DNA from: Nitrososphaerales archaeon
GTDB taxonomy: Archaea > Thermoproteota > Nitrososphaeria > Nitrososphaerales > Gagatemarchaeaceae
Reading direction: 5' to 3'
Assembly: GCA_030039795.1 (NCBI GenBank)
Contig: JASHUU010000088.1
Location: 44,684-108,683, forward strand
Length of the DNA: 64,000 bases
Part shown: in pieces, positions 42,795 through 52,730 of the stretch
How the letters are laid out: each line of letters opens with the position of its first letter
How positions within the stretch are numbered: position 1 is the stretch's first letter
The notes under the pieces: model-generated
Database searches by the model: none
What the model saw: the letters and a program-made list of their open reading frames with translations, nothing else
What the model was told of the DNA's origin: nothing
Program-made: the position numbers and the translations under genes

Positions 42795-45107
42795 ATGACG
42801 TCGATAGTTGAAGAACCACGCGACTCTCCGGATGTCGGAAAGTCGAAGTCTGAAGTAAGGATTCCCGAAGAGACGCTCGCGGCGTTCGGAGGAGATGAAC
42901 TGCGCGCGAGGGTCTTCTACGAAAAGTACGCCTTGAGAGACTCGCACGGGCAGCAGGTCGAGAAGACCCCGGACGGCATGTGGCGCAGGGTGGCGAAGGA
43001 GCTAGCCTCGGTCGAGCTGGACGACGAGAGAAGGCGGGAGTGGACGTCAAGGTTCTACTGGCTCCTGGAGGACTACCGGTTCGTCCCAGGAGGCAGGATA
43101 CTGTTCGGTGCAGGCCAGCCAAGGAAGTCTACGCTGCTAAACTGCTACTTCTTCCGGATCCGTGGAGACTCGATCGAAGAGATATTCGACTGGTGCAAGG
43201 AGGCGGCCAGGACATATAGCTTCGGAGGCGGCGTGGGGACAGACATCTCGGTCCTGAGGCCGAAGGGCGCGCCGGTGAACAACGCGGCGATCTACAGCTC
43301 CGGCTCCGTGTCCTTCATGGAGCTCCTTTCGACCACCACGGGGACGATAGGCCAGGCGGGGAGGAGAGGGGCGCTGATGATCACCATCAGGGTGGACCAT
43401 CCCGACGTCATGGACTTCATCGGTGTGAAGAAGGACCTCAGGAGGGTCAACTATGCCAACATCTCGGTGAAAATTACAGACGAGTTCATGAAGGCCGTAG
43501 AGAGGGACGAGGACTTCCTCCTGCACTTCAAGAACGAGAAGGTGGAGATGGAGCGGACAGTCAGGGCCACGGACGTCTGGAAGTCGCTGGTGAGGGGCGC
43601 GTGGCAGTCGGCCGAGCCTGGTGTCCTCTTCTGGGACACGATCAAGAGAGAGTCGACGACAGAGTACAACGGCATGGAGGTGCAAGGAGTGAACCCATGT
43701 TCAGAACAGACTCTAGAGTCATACGGCTGCTGCTGTCTGGGCTCGGTCAACCTCAGCGCCTTCGTGAGAGAGCCATTCACTGAAAGGGCGAGCATCGACT
43801 GGGACTCCCTCACCCGCGCGGCTCAGTACGGGGTGAGGTTCCTGGACAACGTGCTGGACTACAACGCGGAAAGACATCCGCTCCCGCAGCAGAAGGTGGC
43901 GTCCCTGCACAGCAGGAGGATCGGCGTCGGGATAACGGGCCTCGGGGACATGCTCATCAAGCTGGGCCTGAAGTACGACGACGACTCGACGATCGAGTTC
44001 GTGGACCACCTCTTCGAGAGGATAAAGAACGTCATCTACGACTACTCGTCGGACCTGGGCAAGGAGAAGGGGAGCTTCCCCGCCTTCGACGCCGAGAAGC
44101 ACCTGGCGCAGCCCTTCATCTCCAGGCTGGACGAGAAGGTCAAGGAGAAGATAAGGTCGCAGGGCATACGGAACGCCGCGGTGACGACCATCCCGCCCGT
44201 CGGGTCCGGGTCGATCCTCGCAGGGACCAGCAGCGGCGTAGAGCCGGTCTTCGCGCTCTTCTACACCAGGAGGAGCAAGTCGCTGAGCGAGGGCGAGTTC
44301 AAGGTCTTCCACCCGCTGGTCAAGGAGTACATGGCGGCCACCGGGGCCAAGAGCGAGGGGAAGCTGCCCAACTACTTCGTCACGTCGCACCAGATCAGGC
44401 CCGAGATGAGGGTCAGGATGCAGGCGACCATCCAGAAGCACATCGACACTGCGATATCCAGCACAGTCAACCTCCCCCAGGAGATCACCACGGAGGAGGT
44501 GGAGAGGATCTACATGCTCGCCTGGAAGTTGGGGTGCAAGGGCATCACCGTCTACAGGGAAGGGAGCAGGGAAGGCATCCTGGAGACGGAGAAGGTGACG
44601 AAGAAGGCCGAGGCCCCCGCGCCCAAGGCGCAGTTCGAGAGGCCCAGGATGATGGATGGGAAGACGCTGAAGCTGAGGCTCCCCCAGGGAGGCATCTACC
44701 TGACCGCGAACCTGGTCAACGGGGACGTCAAGGAGGTCTTCGTCACGCTGGGCAAGTCGGGAGGGGACGAGAAGGCCGACGCGGAGGCCCTCGGGAGGCT
44801 GGTAAGCCTCTATCTCCAGCACGGAGGAGACGTAAAGAGCGTCATCTCCACGCTGAAGGGGATCAAGGGCAAGTACGTCTCGTGGGACGAGGGCATACAG
44901 CTGCTCTCGATACCTGACGCGGTGGCCAAGGCGCTCGAACTCCTGACCGCGAACCACGTGGTCAAGGAGGCGGGGCTGCCTGCGGAGGCGTCGTCGCCCG
45001 GCCGGGAGGCGAAGGGCGGGACGTGCCCCGACTGCCGCGAGAACAGCCTAATCTTCGAGAACGGCTGCTACAGATGCGGCAACTGCGGCTACTCAAAGTG
45101 CGAGTAG
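42795..45107 (+). CDS. nrdJ: Class II (B12-dependent) ribonucleotide reductase
   Basis: 770 residues from the ATG at 42795; an earlier frame start at 42684 is upstream of the TATA-like CATATATCAC. Key features: LLNCYFFRI with the first redox Cys, FGGGVGTDISVLRPKGAPV, NPCSEQ with the thiyl-radical Cys and Glu, CCCLGSVNLS, and TIPPVGSGSILAGTSSG. The C-terminal zinc ribbon CPDC...CGNCGYSKC is typical of NrdJ. It reduces ribonucleotides using adenosylcobalamin, so the cell needs vitamin B12. The upstream NrdD-like HTH protein may regulate it. Confidence 0.95.
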   Translation: MTSIVEEPRDSPDVGKSKSEVRIPEETLAAFGGDELRARVFYEKYALRDSHGQQVEKTPDGMWRRVAKELASVELDDERRREWTSRFYWLLEDYRFVPGGRILFGAGQPRKSTLLNCYFFRIRGDSIEEIFDWCKEAARTYSFGGGVGTDISVLRPKGAPVNNAAIYSSGSVSFMELLSTTTGTIGQAGRRGALMITIRVDHPDVMDFIGVKKDLRRVNYANISVKITDEFMKAVERDEDFLLHFKNEKVEMERTVRATDVWKSLVRGAWQSAEPGVLFWDTIKRESTTEYNGMEVQGVNPCSEQTLESYGCCCLGSVNLSAFVREPFTERASIDWDSLTRAAQYGVRFLDNVLDYNAERHPLPQQKVASLHSRRIGVGITGLGDMLIKLGLKYDDDSTIEFVDHLFERIKNVIYDYSSDLGKEKGSFPAFDAEKHLAQPFISRLDEKVKEKIRSQGIRNAAVTTIPPVGSGSILAGTSSGVEPVFALFYTRRSKSLSEGEFKVFHPLVKEYMAATGAKSEGKLPNYFVTSHQIRPEMRVRMQATIQKHIDTAISSTVNLPQEITTEEVERIYMLAWKLGCKGITVYREGSREGILETEKVTKKAEAPAPKAQFERPRMMDGKTLKLRLPQGGIYLTANLVNGDVKEVFVTLGKSGGDEKADAEALGRLVSLYLQHGGDVKSVISTLKGIKGKYVSWDEGIQLLSIPDAVAKALELLTANHVVKEAGLPAEASSPGREAKGGTCPDCRENSLIFENGCYRCGNCGYSKCE

Positions 45108-45128
45108 GCCGCCGGGGCTGAAGGCTGC

Positions 45129-45356
45129 TTGGACAAGGGGACCAGGGCGCTGCTGACCGTGGTGGTGGTGACCGCCCTGGTCATCACCCCCCTCGTGCTC
45201 GGCGGCGTCTACCTAGGCGAGTATGTGGCCGGGCAGACGGGGGTGACCGGAGGCGTCCTGCCGATAGCGTTCTCCACGATAGGGTTCGTGGCCGGGATGG
45301 CGATAATCTTCAGGGTGATACGGATGGTGGTCGCCAGGACCGCTCGGACGCCCTAG
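45129..45356 (+). CDS. Small two-segment membrane protein
   Basis: 75 residues with membrane helices at about 8-29 and 44-66 and a basic C-terminus. The TTG start is 21 nt after nrdJ on the same strand. The TAG stop shares bases with the stop of the convergent 44-residue gene. Not recognised. Confidence 0.6.
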   Translation: MDKGTRALLTVVVVTALVITPLVLGGVYLGEYVAGQTGVTGGVLPIAFSTIGFVAGMAIIFRVIRMVVARTARTP

Positions 45357-45487
45357 CCGACCTTCTTCAGCGCGGCGGCCTTGGCCTTCTCCACCTTGGA
45401 CTTCAAGGCCGCTACCGCCTGCTCGTGGGCGGCCTTCACCTTCTCGGCGGCGTCGTCGAAAGGCTCGGCGGCCAGGTCTTCACTCAT
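45353..45487 (-). CDS. 44-residue Ala/Lys-rich helical protein at the end of the ATP synthase operon
   Basis: Reads MSEDLAAEPFDDAAEKVKAA and continues with Ala, Lys and Glu to KKVG. The composition predicts one long amphipathic helix. Its ATG overlaps the stop of the ATP synthase D gene as ATGA, the same junction type used between B and A and between F and H in this cluster, so it is very likely translated. It could be an accessory or inhibitor-like peptide of the ATPase; that is inference. Confidence 0.65.
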   Translation of the reverse strand: MSEDLAAEPFDDAAEKVKAAHEQAVAALKSKVEKAKAAALKKVG

Positions 45488-46125
45488 TGCGCGGCCTTCC
45501 TCTCCAGGACCTTCTTAACGTGCTTTAGCCTCGTGAACTCCTCCCTCTCCCTCTCCTCAAGCGTCGCCTGGATGTACCGGATGGAGCCCTGGTACCTCGG
45601 GATTATCATGTACTCTAGCGCGTTGAGGAGGCGCTGGGTCCTCTCCAGCTCCTTCGCCAGCCTGAAGATCGCGTTCTCGAACTCCGCCGCCTTGAATATC
45701 GACGGGAGGACCTTCCTCATCTGCCTGGACGCGCGGTCCACGGCCACGCTTGTGTCTGCGAACCCGTAGGTCATCCCCGCCTCCTTCTCCGAGAGCTTTA
45801 TCGAAGGTATGTCGACGTCCACCACCCGTCTCACGCTCACGTCGGCCTCGATCATGGGCGGCGTGTTGGCTGCTATGCCCTCCAGCCGGAGCGGGCCGAG
45901 CTTGAGGTACGCGTCGTACAGCGCGAGATAGGCGTCGGACAGGGGCTGGGATATCTCGTCTCTGGCGGCCGTGGCCTGGGTTATCATCTCGTCGAGGCGC
46001 TTCAGCAGGACGTCCCGCTTGTCGTCCAGGACCTTCTTGACCCTGGTGGCAGTCTGGAGCCTCCTCCGCGTGCCTATGAGCTCTATCTTTGTCGGGAGGA
46101 CGTTTCCGCCTGACGCTACGGACAA
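45484..46125 (-). CDS. atpD: A-type ATP synthase subunit D (central stalk)
   Basis: 213 residues. Starts with PTKIELIGTRRRLQTATRVKK, the conserved N-terminal helix of subunit D, and ends with a second long helix (FRLAKELERTQRLLNALEY). With F it forms the rotating stalk that couples A3B3 to the membrane ring. It lies 3 nt behind atpB. Confidence 0.95.
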   Translation of the reverse strand: MSVASGGNVLPTKIELIGTRRRLQTATRVKKVLDDKRDVLLKRLDEMITQATAARDEISQPLSDAYLALYDAYLKLGPLRLEGIAANTPPMIEADVSVRRVVDVDIPSIKLSEKEAGMTYGFADTSVAVDRASRQMRKVLPSIFKAAEFENAIFRLAKELERTQRLLNALEYMIIPRYQGSIRYIQATLEEREREEFTRLKHVKKVLERKAAQ

Positions 46126-46128
46126 GGC

Positions 46129-47535
46129 CTAGCTCGCCGTCTTGACGTAGTTCTGCTTGATGAACTCTTCCTTGATGTTGGTCAGCTCGCCCTCCGGGAG
46201 GATGGAGAGGACTTCCCAAGCTATGCGGTGCGTGTCGTCGAAGGTGCGGTTCTCCTCGTACCCTTGGTTCAGGAACTTCTGCTCGAACGCGTCGCCGAAC
46301 TGGAGGTACTTCAGGTCAGAGCCGGTGAGCCCGGACTTGCCGACGATCTCCGCCAGCGCGCGCAGCTCGATCGAGCGGGCGTAGGCGTTGTAGAGCTGGT
46401 TGCCCACCTGGTGGTGGTCGGGCCGGGCCTTACCCTGCTTGATGACGTACCCCAAGGCCGGGCCCATGAGCCTGCTGAGGCTGGAGAGGACGTACACCGA
46501 CGGGTAGATGCCCTTCCTGAAGAGCTCCCTGCCGAGGAAGATCTGGCCCTCGGTGATGTAGCCCGTCAGGTCGGGGATGGGGTGCGTGACGTCGTCGCTG
46601 GGCATCGATAGTATGGGCATCTGAGTGATGCTCCCCTTCTTCCCCTTGATCCTCCCCGCCCTCTCGTAGTTGGTGGCCAAGTCCGTGTAGAGGTAGCCGG
46701 GGAACCCCTTCCTCCCGGGCACCTCCTCTCTGGCCGCCGAGATCTCTCTCAGCGCCTCCGCGTAGTTCGTGATGTCAGTGATGATGACCAGGACGTGCAT
46801 GTCCAGCTCGAAGGCCAGGTACTCCGCGGCGGTGAGGGCGACGCGCGGCGTGATTATCCTCTCGATGGCAGGGTCGTCTGCGAGGTTCAGGTAGAGGATG
46901 CTCCTCCTTATCGCTCCAGACTCCGCCAGCGTCCGCTGGAAGAATGTCGCTTCTCCGTGGGACACGCCCACGGCCGCGAAGACCACCGCGAACTCCTCTC
47001 CTTCGCCGACCACGGTCGCCTGCCTCGCGATCTGCGCGGCCAGCATGTTGTGGGGCATCCCGGCTCCGGAGAAGATGGGGAGCTTCTGGCCCCTGACGAG
47101 CGTGAGCATGCCGTCGATGACTGAGACGCCGGTCTGGATCAGGTCCGTCGGGTACTCCCTCCTCTCAGGGTTGATCGGCGACCCGTTGACGTCGAGGAAC
47201 TTCTTGGCGACCGGCTCCGGCAGACCGTCCATCGGGCGCCCGAGGCCGTCGAAGACCCTCCCCAGCAGCTGGTCGGAGACTGGAAGCTCCATCGTGCGGC
47301 CCAGGAACCTGGCCCTCGTCCCGCTCACGGACAGCCCCGAGGTGCCCTCGAAGACCTGGACCACGGCCTTGCCGAAGCCCGTCTCCAGCACCCTGGCTAG
47401 CCTGCGGCTTCCCGAGCCGTCCTCTATCTCCACGAGCTCGTCGAAGGCGGCCTTGTCTACGCCGTCCACCACGAGGAGCGGCCCCCTGATCTCCGCGACC
47501 TTGCTGTACTCCAGGCCAGGCGAGGACTTGCTCAT
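46129..47535 (-). CDS. atpB: A-type ATP synthase subunit B (regulatory)
   Basis: 468 residues. Contains [22 protein letters not shown] in place of a Walker A loop, as in non-catalytic B subunits, and [15 protein letters not shown]-type sequence (here [14 protein letters not shown]). It forms the hexamer with AtpA. The ATG overlaps the atpA stop as ATGA. Confidence 0.96.
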   Translation of the reverse strand: MSKSSPGLEYSKVAEIRGPLLVVDGVDKAAFDELVEIEDGSGSRRLARVLETGFGKAVVQVFEGTSGLSVSGTRARFLGRTMELPVSDQLLGRVFDGLGRPMDGLPEPVAKKFLDVNGSPINPERREYPTDLIQTGVSVIDGMLTLVRGQKLPIFSGAGMPHNMLAAQIARQATVVGEGEEFAVVFAAVGVSHGEATFFQRTLAESGAIRRSILYLNLADDPAIERIITPRVALTAAEYLAFELDMHVLVIITDITNYAEALREISAAREEVPGRKGFPGYLYTDLATNYERAGRIKGKKGSITQMPILSMPSDDVTHPIPDLTGYITEGQIFLGRELFRKGIYPSVYVLSSLSRLMGPALGYVIKQGKARPDHHQVGNQLYNAYARSIELRALAEIVGKSGLTGSDLKYLQFGDAFEQKFLNQGYEENRTFDDTHRIAWEVLSILPEGELTNIKEEFIKQNYVKTAS

Positions 47536-49319
47536 GCGGCCTTGGCCTCCGGCGCGGCGGAGATGGAAGCGAACTCGTCCGACATCTGCTTGACGAGGCC
47601 GTCGAGCTTGTCCAGCTCCTCGTTCTTGATCGCGAACTTCGACCTGAGCATCGGCGCGACCACCTGCATCCCCCTGATCTTGGACAGGGGCGTGCCGTTC
47701 CTCAGGGACTTCAGGGCCTCCTGGTGGAACTGGACGAACATCTTCATCATCTTGAACTGCTTCTGCGGGCTGCAGTACGCGTCCGTGTCGTCGTAGGCGT
47801 TCTGCTGGAGGAAGCCTATCTGGATCATCCTCGCGACGTCGAGTATCAGCTTCTCCTCGTCAGGGAGCGCCTCTGGCCCGAGCAGCCTGACAATCTCCTT
47901 CAGCGCGTCCTCCCTCTGGAGGATTCCGTACGCCTCGGCCCTTAGCGAGGCCCACTCGCTGTCGACCCTCTCCTTCCACCACTTGCCGACCGACTCGACG
48001 TATCCCGAGTAGGAGCTCATCCAGTTGATGGACGGGTAGTGCCTGGAGTACGCCAGCCTGGCGTCCAGCGACCAGAACGTCCTGACGAACCTAATCGTCT
48101 GCGACGTGACAGGCTCCGTGAAGTCCCCGCCCGCCGGAGACACCGCGCCGATCAGCGTGATGGAGCCCGTCCGCACCGGGCTGCCGAGGATGTCTGCCCT
48201 GCCCGCCCTTTCGTAGAACTCGGCCAGCCTCGAGGCAAGATACGACGGATAGCCTTCCTCAGCGGGCATCTCTTCGAGCCTGCCGCTTATCTCTCTGAGC
48301 GCCTCGGCCCACCTGCTGGTGGAGTCGGCTACCAGGACCGTGTCGTAGCCCATGTCCCTGTAGTACTCCGCCATCGTGACTCCAGTGTAGATGCTCGCCT
48401 CCCTCGCCGCGACCGGCATGTTGCTGACGTTGGCGATCAGGATCGTCCTCTCCATGAGCGGCCTCCCGCTCTGGGGGTCGATCAGCTCCGGGAACTCGAC
48501 GAGGACCTCGGTCATCTCGTTGCCGCGCTCCCCGCATCCGATGTGGAAGACGACCTTCGCGTCGGCCCACTTCGCCACCGAGTGCAAGGTGACCGTCTTT
48601 CCTGTCCCGAACGCACCGGGAATGGCTCCAGTTCCGCCCTTGGCCATGGGGAAGAACGAGTCCAGCACCCTCTGCCCCGTCATCAGCGGTATCTCGGGGT
48701 CGAGCCTCTCGCGTATCGGCCTGGGGGTGCGGACCGGCCACTTGTGGTGAAGCATCAGGTCGTACTTCTTGCCGGCCTTGTCCTCGGCGACCACCACGGT
48801 CTCGCTGATCTTGTACTTGCCCGCCCCGACTACGTCCTTCACCTTGATCTTGGGGACGGTCGGAGGCACGAGGATCCTATGCTCGATCAGGGGCGTCTCC
48901 TGCACGGTCCCGATGACGCTCCCTCCCTCGAGGTCGTCGCCCTTCTTGACCGTCGGCACGAAGTCCCACGCGCGGTCGAAGGGGATCGAGTCGGCGGTTG
49001 CCCCCCTGGTGATGAACGCGCCGGCCTTCTTCGCTATGACGTCGAGGGGCCTCTGCAGGCCGTCGTAGATCGTGCCTATCATCCCTGGTCCGAGCGTCGT
49101 GGAGAGCGGCTGCCCCGTGCCCACGACCGGCTCGCCTGGGCGGAGGCCGCTGGTCGACTCGTAGACCTGGACGAAGGCTATGTCCCCGGTGAGCTTGATG
49201 ACCTCGCCGACGAGCTTCTCCTCCCCGACCTGGGTCACCTCGTACATCTTTGCAGAAGCCATGCCAGAGGCCTTGACGGCGGGGCCGGAAATCCACTCTA
49301 TCTTGCCCTTGGCTGGCAA
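47532..49319 (-). CDS. atpA: A-type ATP synthase subunit A (catalytic)
   Basis: 595 residues. Walker A is GAFGTGKT near residue 240 and the catalytic context includes [18 protein letters not shown] and [16 protein letters not shown]. The long non-homologous insertion (about 120-200) typical of A/V-type catalytic subunits is present. Makes or hydrolyses ATP at the A3B3 head. A TATA-like CGTTATAAATCC lies upstream at 49353-49365, so A-B-D and the small protein may also have their own promoter. Confidence 0.96.
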   Translation of the reverse strand: MPAKGKIEWISGPAVKASGMASAKMYEVTQVGEEKLVGEVIKLTGDIAFVQVYESTSGLRPGEPVVGTGQPLSTTLGPGMIGTIYDGLQRPLDVIAKKAGAFITRGATADSIPFDRAWDFVPTVKKGDDLEGGSVIGTVQETPLIEHRILVPPTVPKIKVKDVVGAGKYKISETVVVAEDKAGKKYDLMLHHKWPVRTPRPIRERLDPEIPLMTGQRVLDSFFPMAKGGTGAIPGAFGTGKTVTLHSVAKWADAKVVFHIGCGERGNEMTEVLVEFPELIDPQSGRPLMERTILIANVSNMPVAAREASIYTGVTMAEYYRDMGYDTVLVADSTSRWAEALREISGRLEEMPAEEGYPSYLASRLAEFYERAGRADILGSPVRTGSITLIGAVSPAGGDFTEPVTSQTIRFVRTFWSLDARLAYSRHYPSINWMSSYSGYVESVGKWWKERVDSEWASLRAEAYGILQREDALKEIVRLLGPEALPDEEKLILDVARMIQIGFLQQNAYDDTDAYCSPQKQFKMMKMFVQFHQEALKSLRNGTPLSKIRGMQVVAPMLRSKFAIKNEELDKLDGLVKQMSDEFASISAAPEAKAA

Positions 49320-49404
49320 AATCAGAACCTGACGGACCCGCGAGATTGCCGGATTTATAACGTTTAGAGGCGTCGGGCGGGTTCTGTCATTGAGACGCCT
49401 TGCC

Positions 49405-50004
49405 CTACGCGCTCGTCAGCAGGGCCGCGACCTCCTTCCTGAGGACGGGCCGCATCCTCTCGAGCCTCGCTTCGAAGGTGTTGTCGAACCTCACCGAGCC
49501 GTCGTGGCTCGTGAGCACGACCCCGCCGATGGTGTCGATCGCCTCGGGCTCGACCGTAAGGCTGCTGGCCTTCGAGTCCCCGAGCCTCCTGAGCGCGGAC
49601 GAGACGGCCCTCTTGTCCTTCTCTGCGCACTGGATCCTCGCCCTTGGGCCTATGACGTCCAGTCCCTCCTGGACGAGGCGCGTCAGGGCCTGCTCGTGGG
49701 CTTCTCCCGAAGCGTGCGAGGTCTGCCTTTCCGCCGCCTCGAAGACCTCGGTGACGGCCTTCTCCAGCGACCGCAGCTGCGCGTTCCGCACTTCCAGCTC
49801 AGCCGCGCCGATGGTCTGCCTCCTGATCGACTCCGCCTGCTTGACGCTCATCTCTAGCGTCTTCGAGACTGCTTCGGCCGCCTCCTTCCTGGCAGCTTCG
49901 AGTTTTGCGACTGCCTGGGACCTCGCGTCCTCCAGGTCGGCGAGCGCTTCGTTCTCGAACTCTGACGCGACCTTCTCGAGCGTGTCTTCCGCTGCCCTGT
50001 TCAT
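49405..50004 (-). CDS. atpE: A-type ATP synthase subunit E (peripheral stalk)
   Basis: 199 residues: a long Ala/Glu-rich helix (about 1-100) and a globular C-terminal domain with [20 protein letters not shown] and TFEARLERM, the conserved E-subunit end. Pairs with the H-like subunit to form the outer stalk. It starts 4 nt behind atpF. Confidence 0.92.
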   Translation of the reverse strand: MNRAAEDTLEKVASEFENEALADLEDARSQAVAKLEAARKEAAEAVSKTLEMSVKQAESIRRQTIGAAELEVRNAQLRSLEKAVTEVFEAAERQTSHASGEAHEQALTRLVQEGLDVIGPRARIQCAEKDKRAVSSALRRLGDSKASSLTVEPEAIDTIGGVVLTSHDGSVRFDNTFEARLERMRPVLRKEVAALLTSA

Positions 50005-50008
50005 CTTC

Positions 50009-50305
50009 TCAGACCCCTAGGATGCTCCTGAGCATCGCCCTGTACTCGACCTTCTCCTTCTTGCTCCCTGGCCCCGGGACCTCGTAGATCAGAGGTATCG
50101 GCTTCGCGGCCTTCATGGCGGTCAGGTCGTCCCTTATCGGCTTCGCCACCTCGTCGCTCACCATTATCAGTCCGACGAGAGGGTCCTTCGAAAGAGCCTC
50201 GATCCTCTTCAGCGCTTCGGAGGGCTGGGCGACGTACTCCCCGCTGACCCCGGCCAGGACGAACCCGGTCACGAACGCCTTGCCGCCTACGGCCACGACC
50301 TTCAA
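50009..50305 (-). CDS. atpF: A-type ATP synthase subunit F
   Basis: 98 residues with GKAFVTGFVLAGV at the N-terminus and LIMVSDEVAKPIRDDLTAM, then PLIYEVPGPGS, the standard small F subunit of the central stalk. The ATG overlaps the stop of the upstream H-like gene as ATGA. Confidence 0.92.
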   Translation of the reverse strand: MKVVAVGGKAFVTGFVLAGVSGEYVAQPSEALKRIEALSKDPLVGLIMVSDEVAKPIRDDLTAMKAAKPIPLIYEVPGPGSKKEKVEYRAMLRSILGV

Positions 50306-50631
50306 CTCCGCTCTCCCAGCAGCCTCGCCACGACGAGTTCGACCGCCTTCCCCTTGCGCTTGGATATCGAGGCCTCGAACTCCCTGAGCGACTCGTCACC
50401 CTTCTGCTCTATCGATATGGCCTCCACTTCGACTTCGCTCCTGGCCTTTGCAATCCTCTCCGACACGACCTGCTGCGCCTTCGACATCGCTGCCGACTTC
50501 GCCTTCTCGGCCCAGTCGTCGGCGTCCTTGAGAAGCTTCTTCTTGGCCTCCGAGGCCTCGTTCTTCGCGACGTCCAAGGCCGCCTCGAACTCCACCAAGG
50601 ACTTCACGACGTCTTCGATGACGGAACTCAT
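50302..50631 (-). CDS. A-type ATP synthase subunit H-like (peripheral stalk helix)
   Basis: 109 residues, almost entirely a charged coiled coil (LVEFEAALDVAKNEASEAKK and onward), the expected form of subunit H/G that pairs with E. First gene of the cluster; a TATA-like TTAATTATACAAAATC at 50660-50675 sits upstream. Genes for C, I and the proteolipid K are not in this window. Confidence 0.82.
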   Translation of the reverse strand: MSSVIEDVVKSLVEFEAALDVAKNEASEAKKKLLKDADDWAEKAKSAAMSKAQQVVSERIAKARSEVEVEAISIEQKGDESLREFEASISKRKGKAVELVVARLLGERS

Positions 50632-51114
50632 ACCCAGCCTCGCTTTGGCCGCGGCGATTTTGTATAATTAAGTGTTCACGTAACTATTGGCTTGTAACAT
50701 AAGTCGGTCATTTCTGTTCTACGGCACAAGAGAGTGGAATTGCCGCACCCGGCCCGTCTGAGTGGCGCCCGAGTGACGAGTCACGTAACGGAGGATGAGT
50801 ATGAAGCTTCAGATATTACCATTGAGAGCAGAAGTGGTAGGATGCCGAGGCTGAAAAGTTGAATCCGCTTTGGAGTTGACCTGCGCATCCTTCGACGCGA
50901 CTAGAGTAGTCTCTGGATTTAATGCCAAGCGACAGGGGCGTAAGAGAGTGACAAGAATGTAAGTGTCCTGTCGAACAACTCCGTCCTTTCGCGTGACCCA
51001 TGCTCTGGAAGCGTTCTTTCCCTGTTTCCACCGTAGACTCCACGGGAAAGAAAGGAGGGTCGACAAGGTCGACGAGCTGCGGTCAGACACCCTTCATATC
51101 AGAAGTAGGCAGCC
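50632..51114. other. Intergenic, AT-richer, no convincing gene
   Basis: About 480 bases. The first 45 hold the ATP synthase promoter. The rest is lower in GC than its surroundings and has only short open frames; one of 93 codons on the minus strand (50809-51090) shows no recognisable motif and odd composition, so I do not call it. Confidence 0.5.
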
Positions 51115-51654
51115 CTATGGATAGACCAGGTTACTGTATGCGCCGGAATAGTAGGAGTCGCCGATAGTGACTAGAGGATAGGGTCCGCACACTGACGGAA
51201 AGCTTTGCTGATATGTGCCCAGTGTCGCGGTTATTGATGCGTTGACAAGGTATACGGCTACGATCGAATGAGGACCTGAGACCGCTACGTACGTTGGAAA
51301 GGCCGTGAGGCCTGCCTCGGCAGAGGTCACTTCAGTGGAGTTGCCAGCGGAGTCTCCCACCCTATACCAGTATTGTATTGGCTTGAAATATGTGGAACTT
51401 TCAAGGAATACTTCAGAGGAGTTTTCAATGTTGGTGTAGTTAATCGTTATGAATCCGCTCGAACCCGGTCTCAATACATACTGCAAGCCATTACTTAGAT
51501 AGAAGTCGTCCGCCTTGATGTTCGCCGTTCCAAACAGAGCGCCGCAAGAGGCTCCCGTCGAGCCGCCTAGGGTACTGACGCTCACAATCACTGCCGCGAC
51601 TATGAGGGCGGAGACTCCCCCAAGGGCGTATGATTGCCCGAAGTTCAATCTCAC
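51115..51654 (-). CDS. Membrane-anchored or secreted protein of unknown function
   Basis: 179 residues. One hydrophobic segment at about 9-30 (SYALGGVSALIVAAVIVSVS) acts as signal or anchor; the rest is beta-rich with many Ser, Thr, Tyr and several N-glycosylation-type sequons. Two Cys (near 38 and about 157) may form a disulfide. Codon use is less GC-rich than average. A TATA-like AAATAAGTAC about 26 nt upstream supports the ATG. Not recognised. Confidence 0.75.
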   Translation of the reverse strand: MRLNFGQSYALGGVSALIVAAVIVSVSTLGGSTGASCGALFGTANIKADDFYLSNGLQYVLRPGSSGFITINYTNIENSSEVFLESSTYFKPIQYWYRVGDSAGNSTEVTSAEAGLTAFPTYVAVSGPHSIVAVYLVNASITATLGTYQQSFPSVCGPYPLVTIGDSYYSGAYSNLVYP

Positions 51655-51855
51655 GAATCTTAAGCTAATACTGCTGTACTTATTTCTAGTTCTTAGTCAT
51701 ACTCAGCGCACCCGTCGTTTCCACGTACGCCATGACTCGTACGAGAAGATGAAGGCTGCACAGAGCGTATTGGAGTTCGAAATGTGCGCCATGGCGCGAT
51801 AGGTCTCTCGTCCAAGGCCGCCAGAGTCGCTCGACCAGACAGCGATGCACCCGCC

Positions 51856-52188
51856 TCACGACGTGAGCTTCAATATGGCCCTCGCCACTTCCCCGTCCGA
51901 CTGCTCCAAGGCGGCGAGCGCCCTCTCCTTGGACGCCCCTGTCTGCTGCTGGACGAGCAGGACGTCTTCGTCCTTGAACTTCTTTTTCTCCACCTGGACC
52001 TCTTCCACCTCGCCGGCCACCTGGAAGATCCTGTTGCCCTGGGCGTTGACCTCCGAGACCGAGGCGTTGGTGATGTGCATCTCCTTGTCTGCCGTCTTGA
52101 TGACTACCTCCTGGACGTCAGGTATCTCCTTCATGTCTATACCCATGCGCTCCATCATCCTTCTCGTGTTCCTGTTGTCCATCTTCAA
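51856..52188 (-). CDS. nac: Nascent polypeptide-associated complex protein (archaeal NAC)
   Basis: 110 residues. The NAC domain contains MMERMGIDMKEIPDVQEVVI and INNPSV-like strand (here ITNASVSEV), and the C-terminal about 45 residues are a UBA domain (LVQQQTGASKERALAALEQS). Binds nascent chains at the ribosomal exit. TTG at 52186-52188 overlaps the TGA of the PUA gene as TTGA; an ATG two codons later is an alternative. Confidence 0.93.
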   Translation of the reverse strand: MKMDNRNTRRMMERMGIDMKEIPDVQEVVIKTADKEMHITNASVSEVNAQGNRIFQVAGEVEEVQVEKKKFKDEDVLLVQQQTGASKERALAALEQSDGEVARAILKLTS

Positions 52189-52652
52189 CTCTTCAGACCT
52201 GCTCTGACCTTGACCGCCACCCCAGACTTAAACAGTCGCATGTGCCTCCCGTTCATCACAGCCGTCCCGACCCCGAGCACCTTCCCCTTTCCGTCGACGA
52301 CCGCGACCTCGCTCCTGGGATAGATCTCCCTGCCCGCGGCAGTCACGAACTTGCAGAACACCGACTTCCCTCCTCTGACGAACTCGGCCGCTTCGTCCGC
52401 GACCTCTACGCAGCTCTCCTTGAAGCGCGGGCTCTTTGAGAGGAGCGAGGCGCCATAGAGGGACAGCGCCAGCGCCCCGTTGGGCTTGACCGTGGCGAAC
52501 AGCTCGCCCGAGTGGAACACGAGCTTCAAGCGGCCCGACCTGCGGGAGTGGACGAAGCGGTACCCCTTCTTGGGTAGCGCCCCGCTGACTCCGCGGCCGT
52601 AGAGGTAGTCCACCATGACCGACAGGGTGCGCGTCTCGTCAGGGGAGGGCAA
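52185..52652 (-). CDS. PUA-domain RNA-binding protein
   Basis: 155 residues from the TTG at 52650-52652, placed about 26 nt below a TATA-like CTTTTATCGC. The N-terminal TLSVMVDYLYGRGV matches the pre-PUA segment of archaeosine-related proteins and the C-terminal domain (about 75-150) is PUA: VFCKFVTAAGREIYPRSEV, then GVGTAVMNGRHM. Probably binds tRNA or rRNA. Its stop overlaps the NAC start, so the two are coupled. Confidence 0.82.
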   Translation of the reverse strand: MPSPDETRTLSVMVDYLYGRGVSGALPKKGYRFVHSRRSGRLKLVFHSGELFATVKPNGALALSLYGASLLSKSPRFKESCVEVADEAAEFVRGGKSVFCKFVTAAGREIYPRSEVAVVDGKGKVLGVGTAVMNGRHMRLFKSGVAVKVRAGLKS

Positions 52653-52730
52653 GAGGCGCGGGGGACCGCGTGCGCGATAAAAGGCGATAAGACTCCCGCT
52701 TAAATAGAGAACATCCGCCCGCTGGTCCCT

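Noticed and set aside
43719-44957. 412-codon frame opposite nrdJ
   Set aside because: Shadow of the reductase gene; low-complexity Arg/Leu/Val composition.
48039-49367. 442-codon frame opposite atpA
   Set aside because: Shadow of a certain housekeeping gene.
50809-51090. 93-codon frame upstream of the ATP synthase promoter
   Set aside because: No motif, unsuitable composition, no clear promoter.
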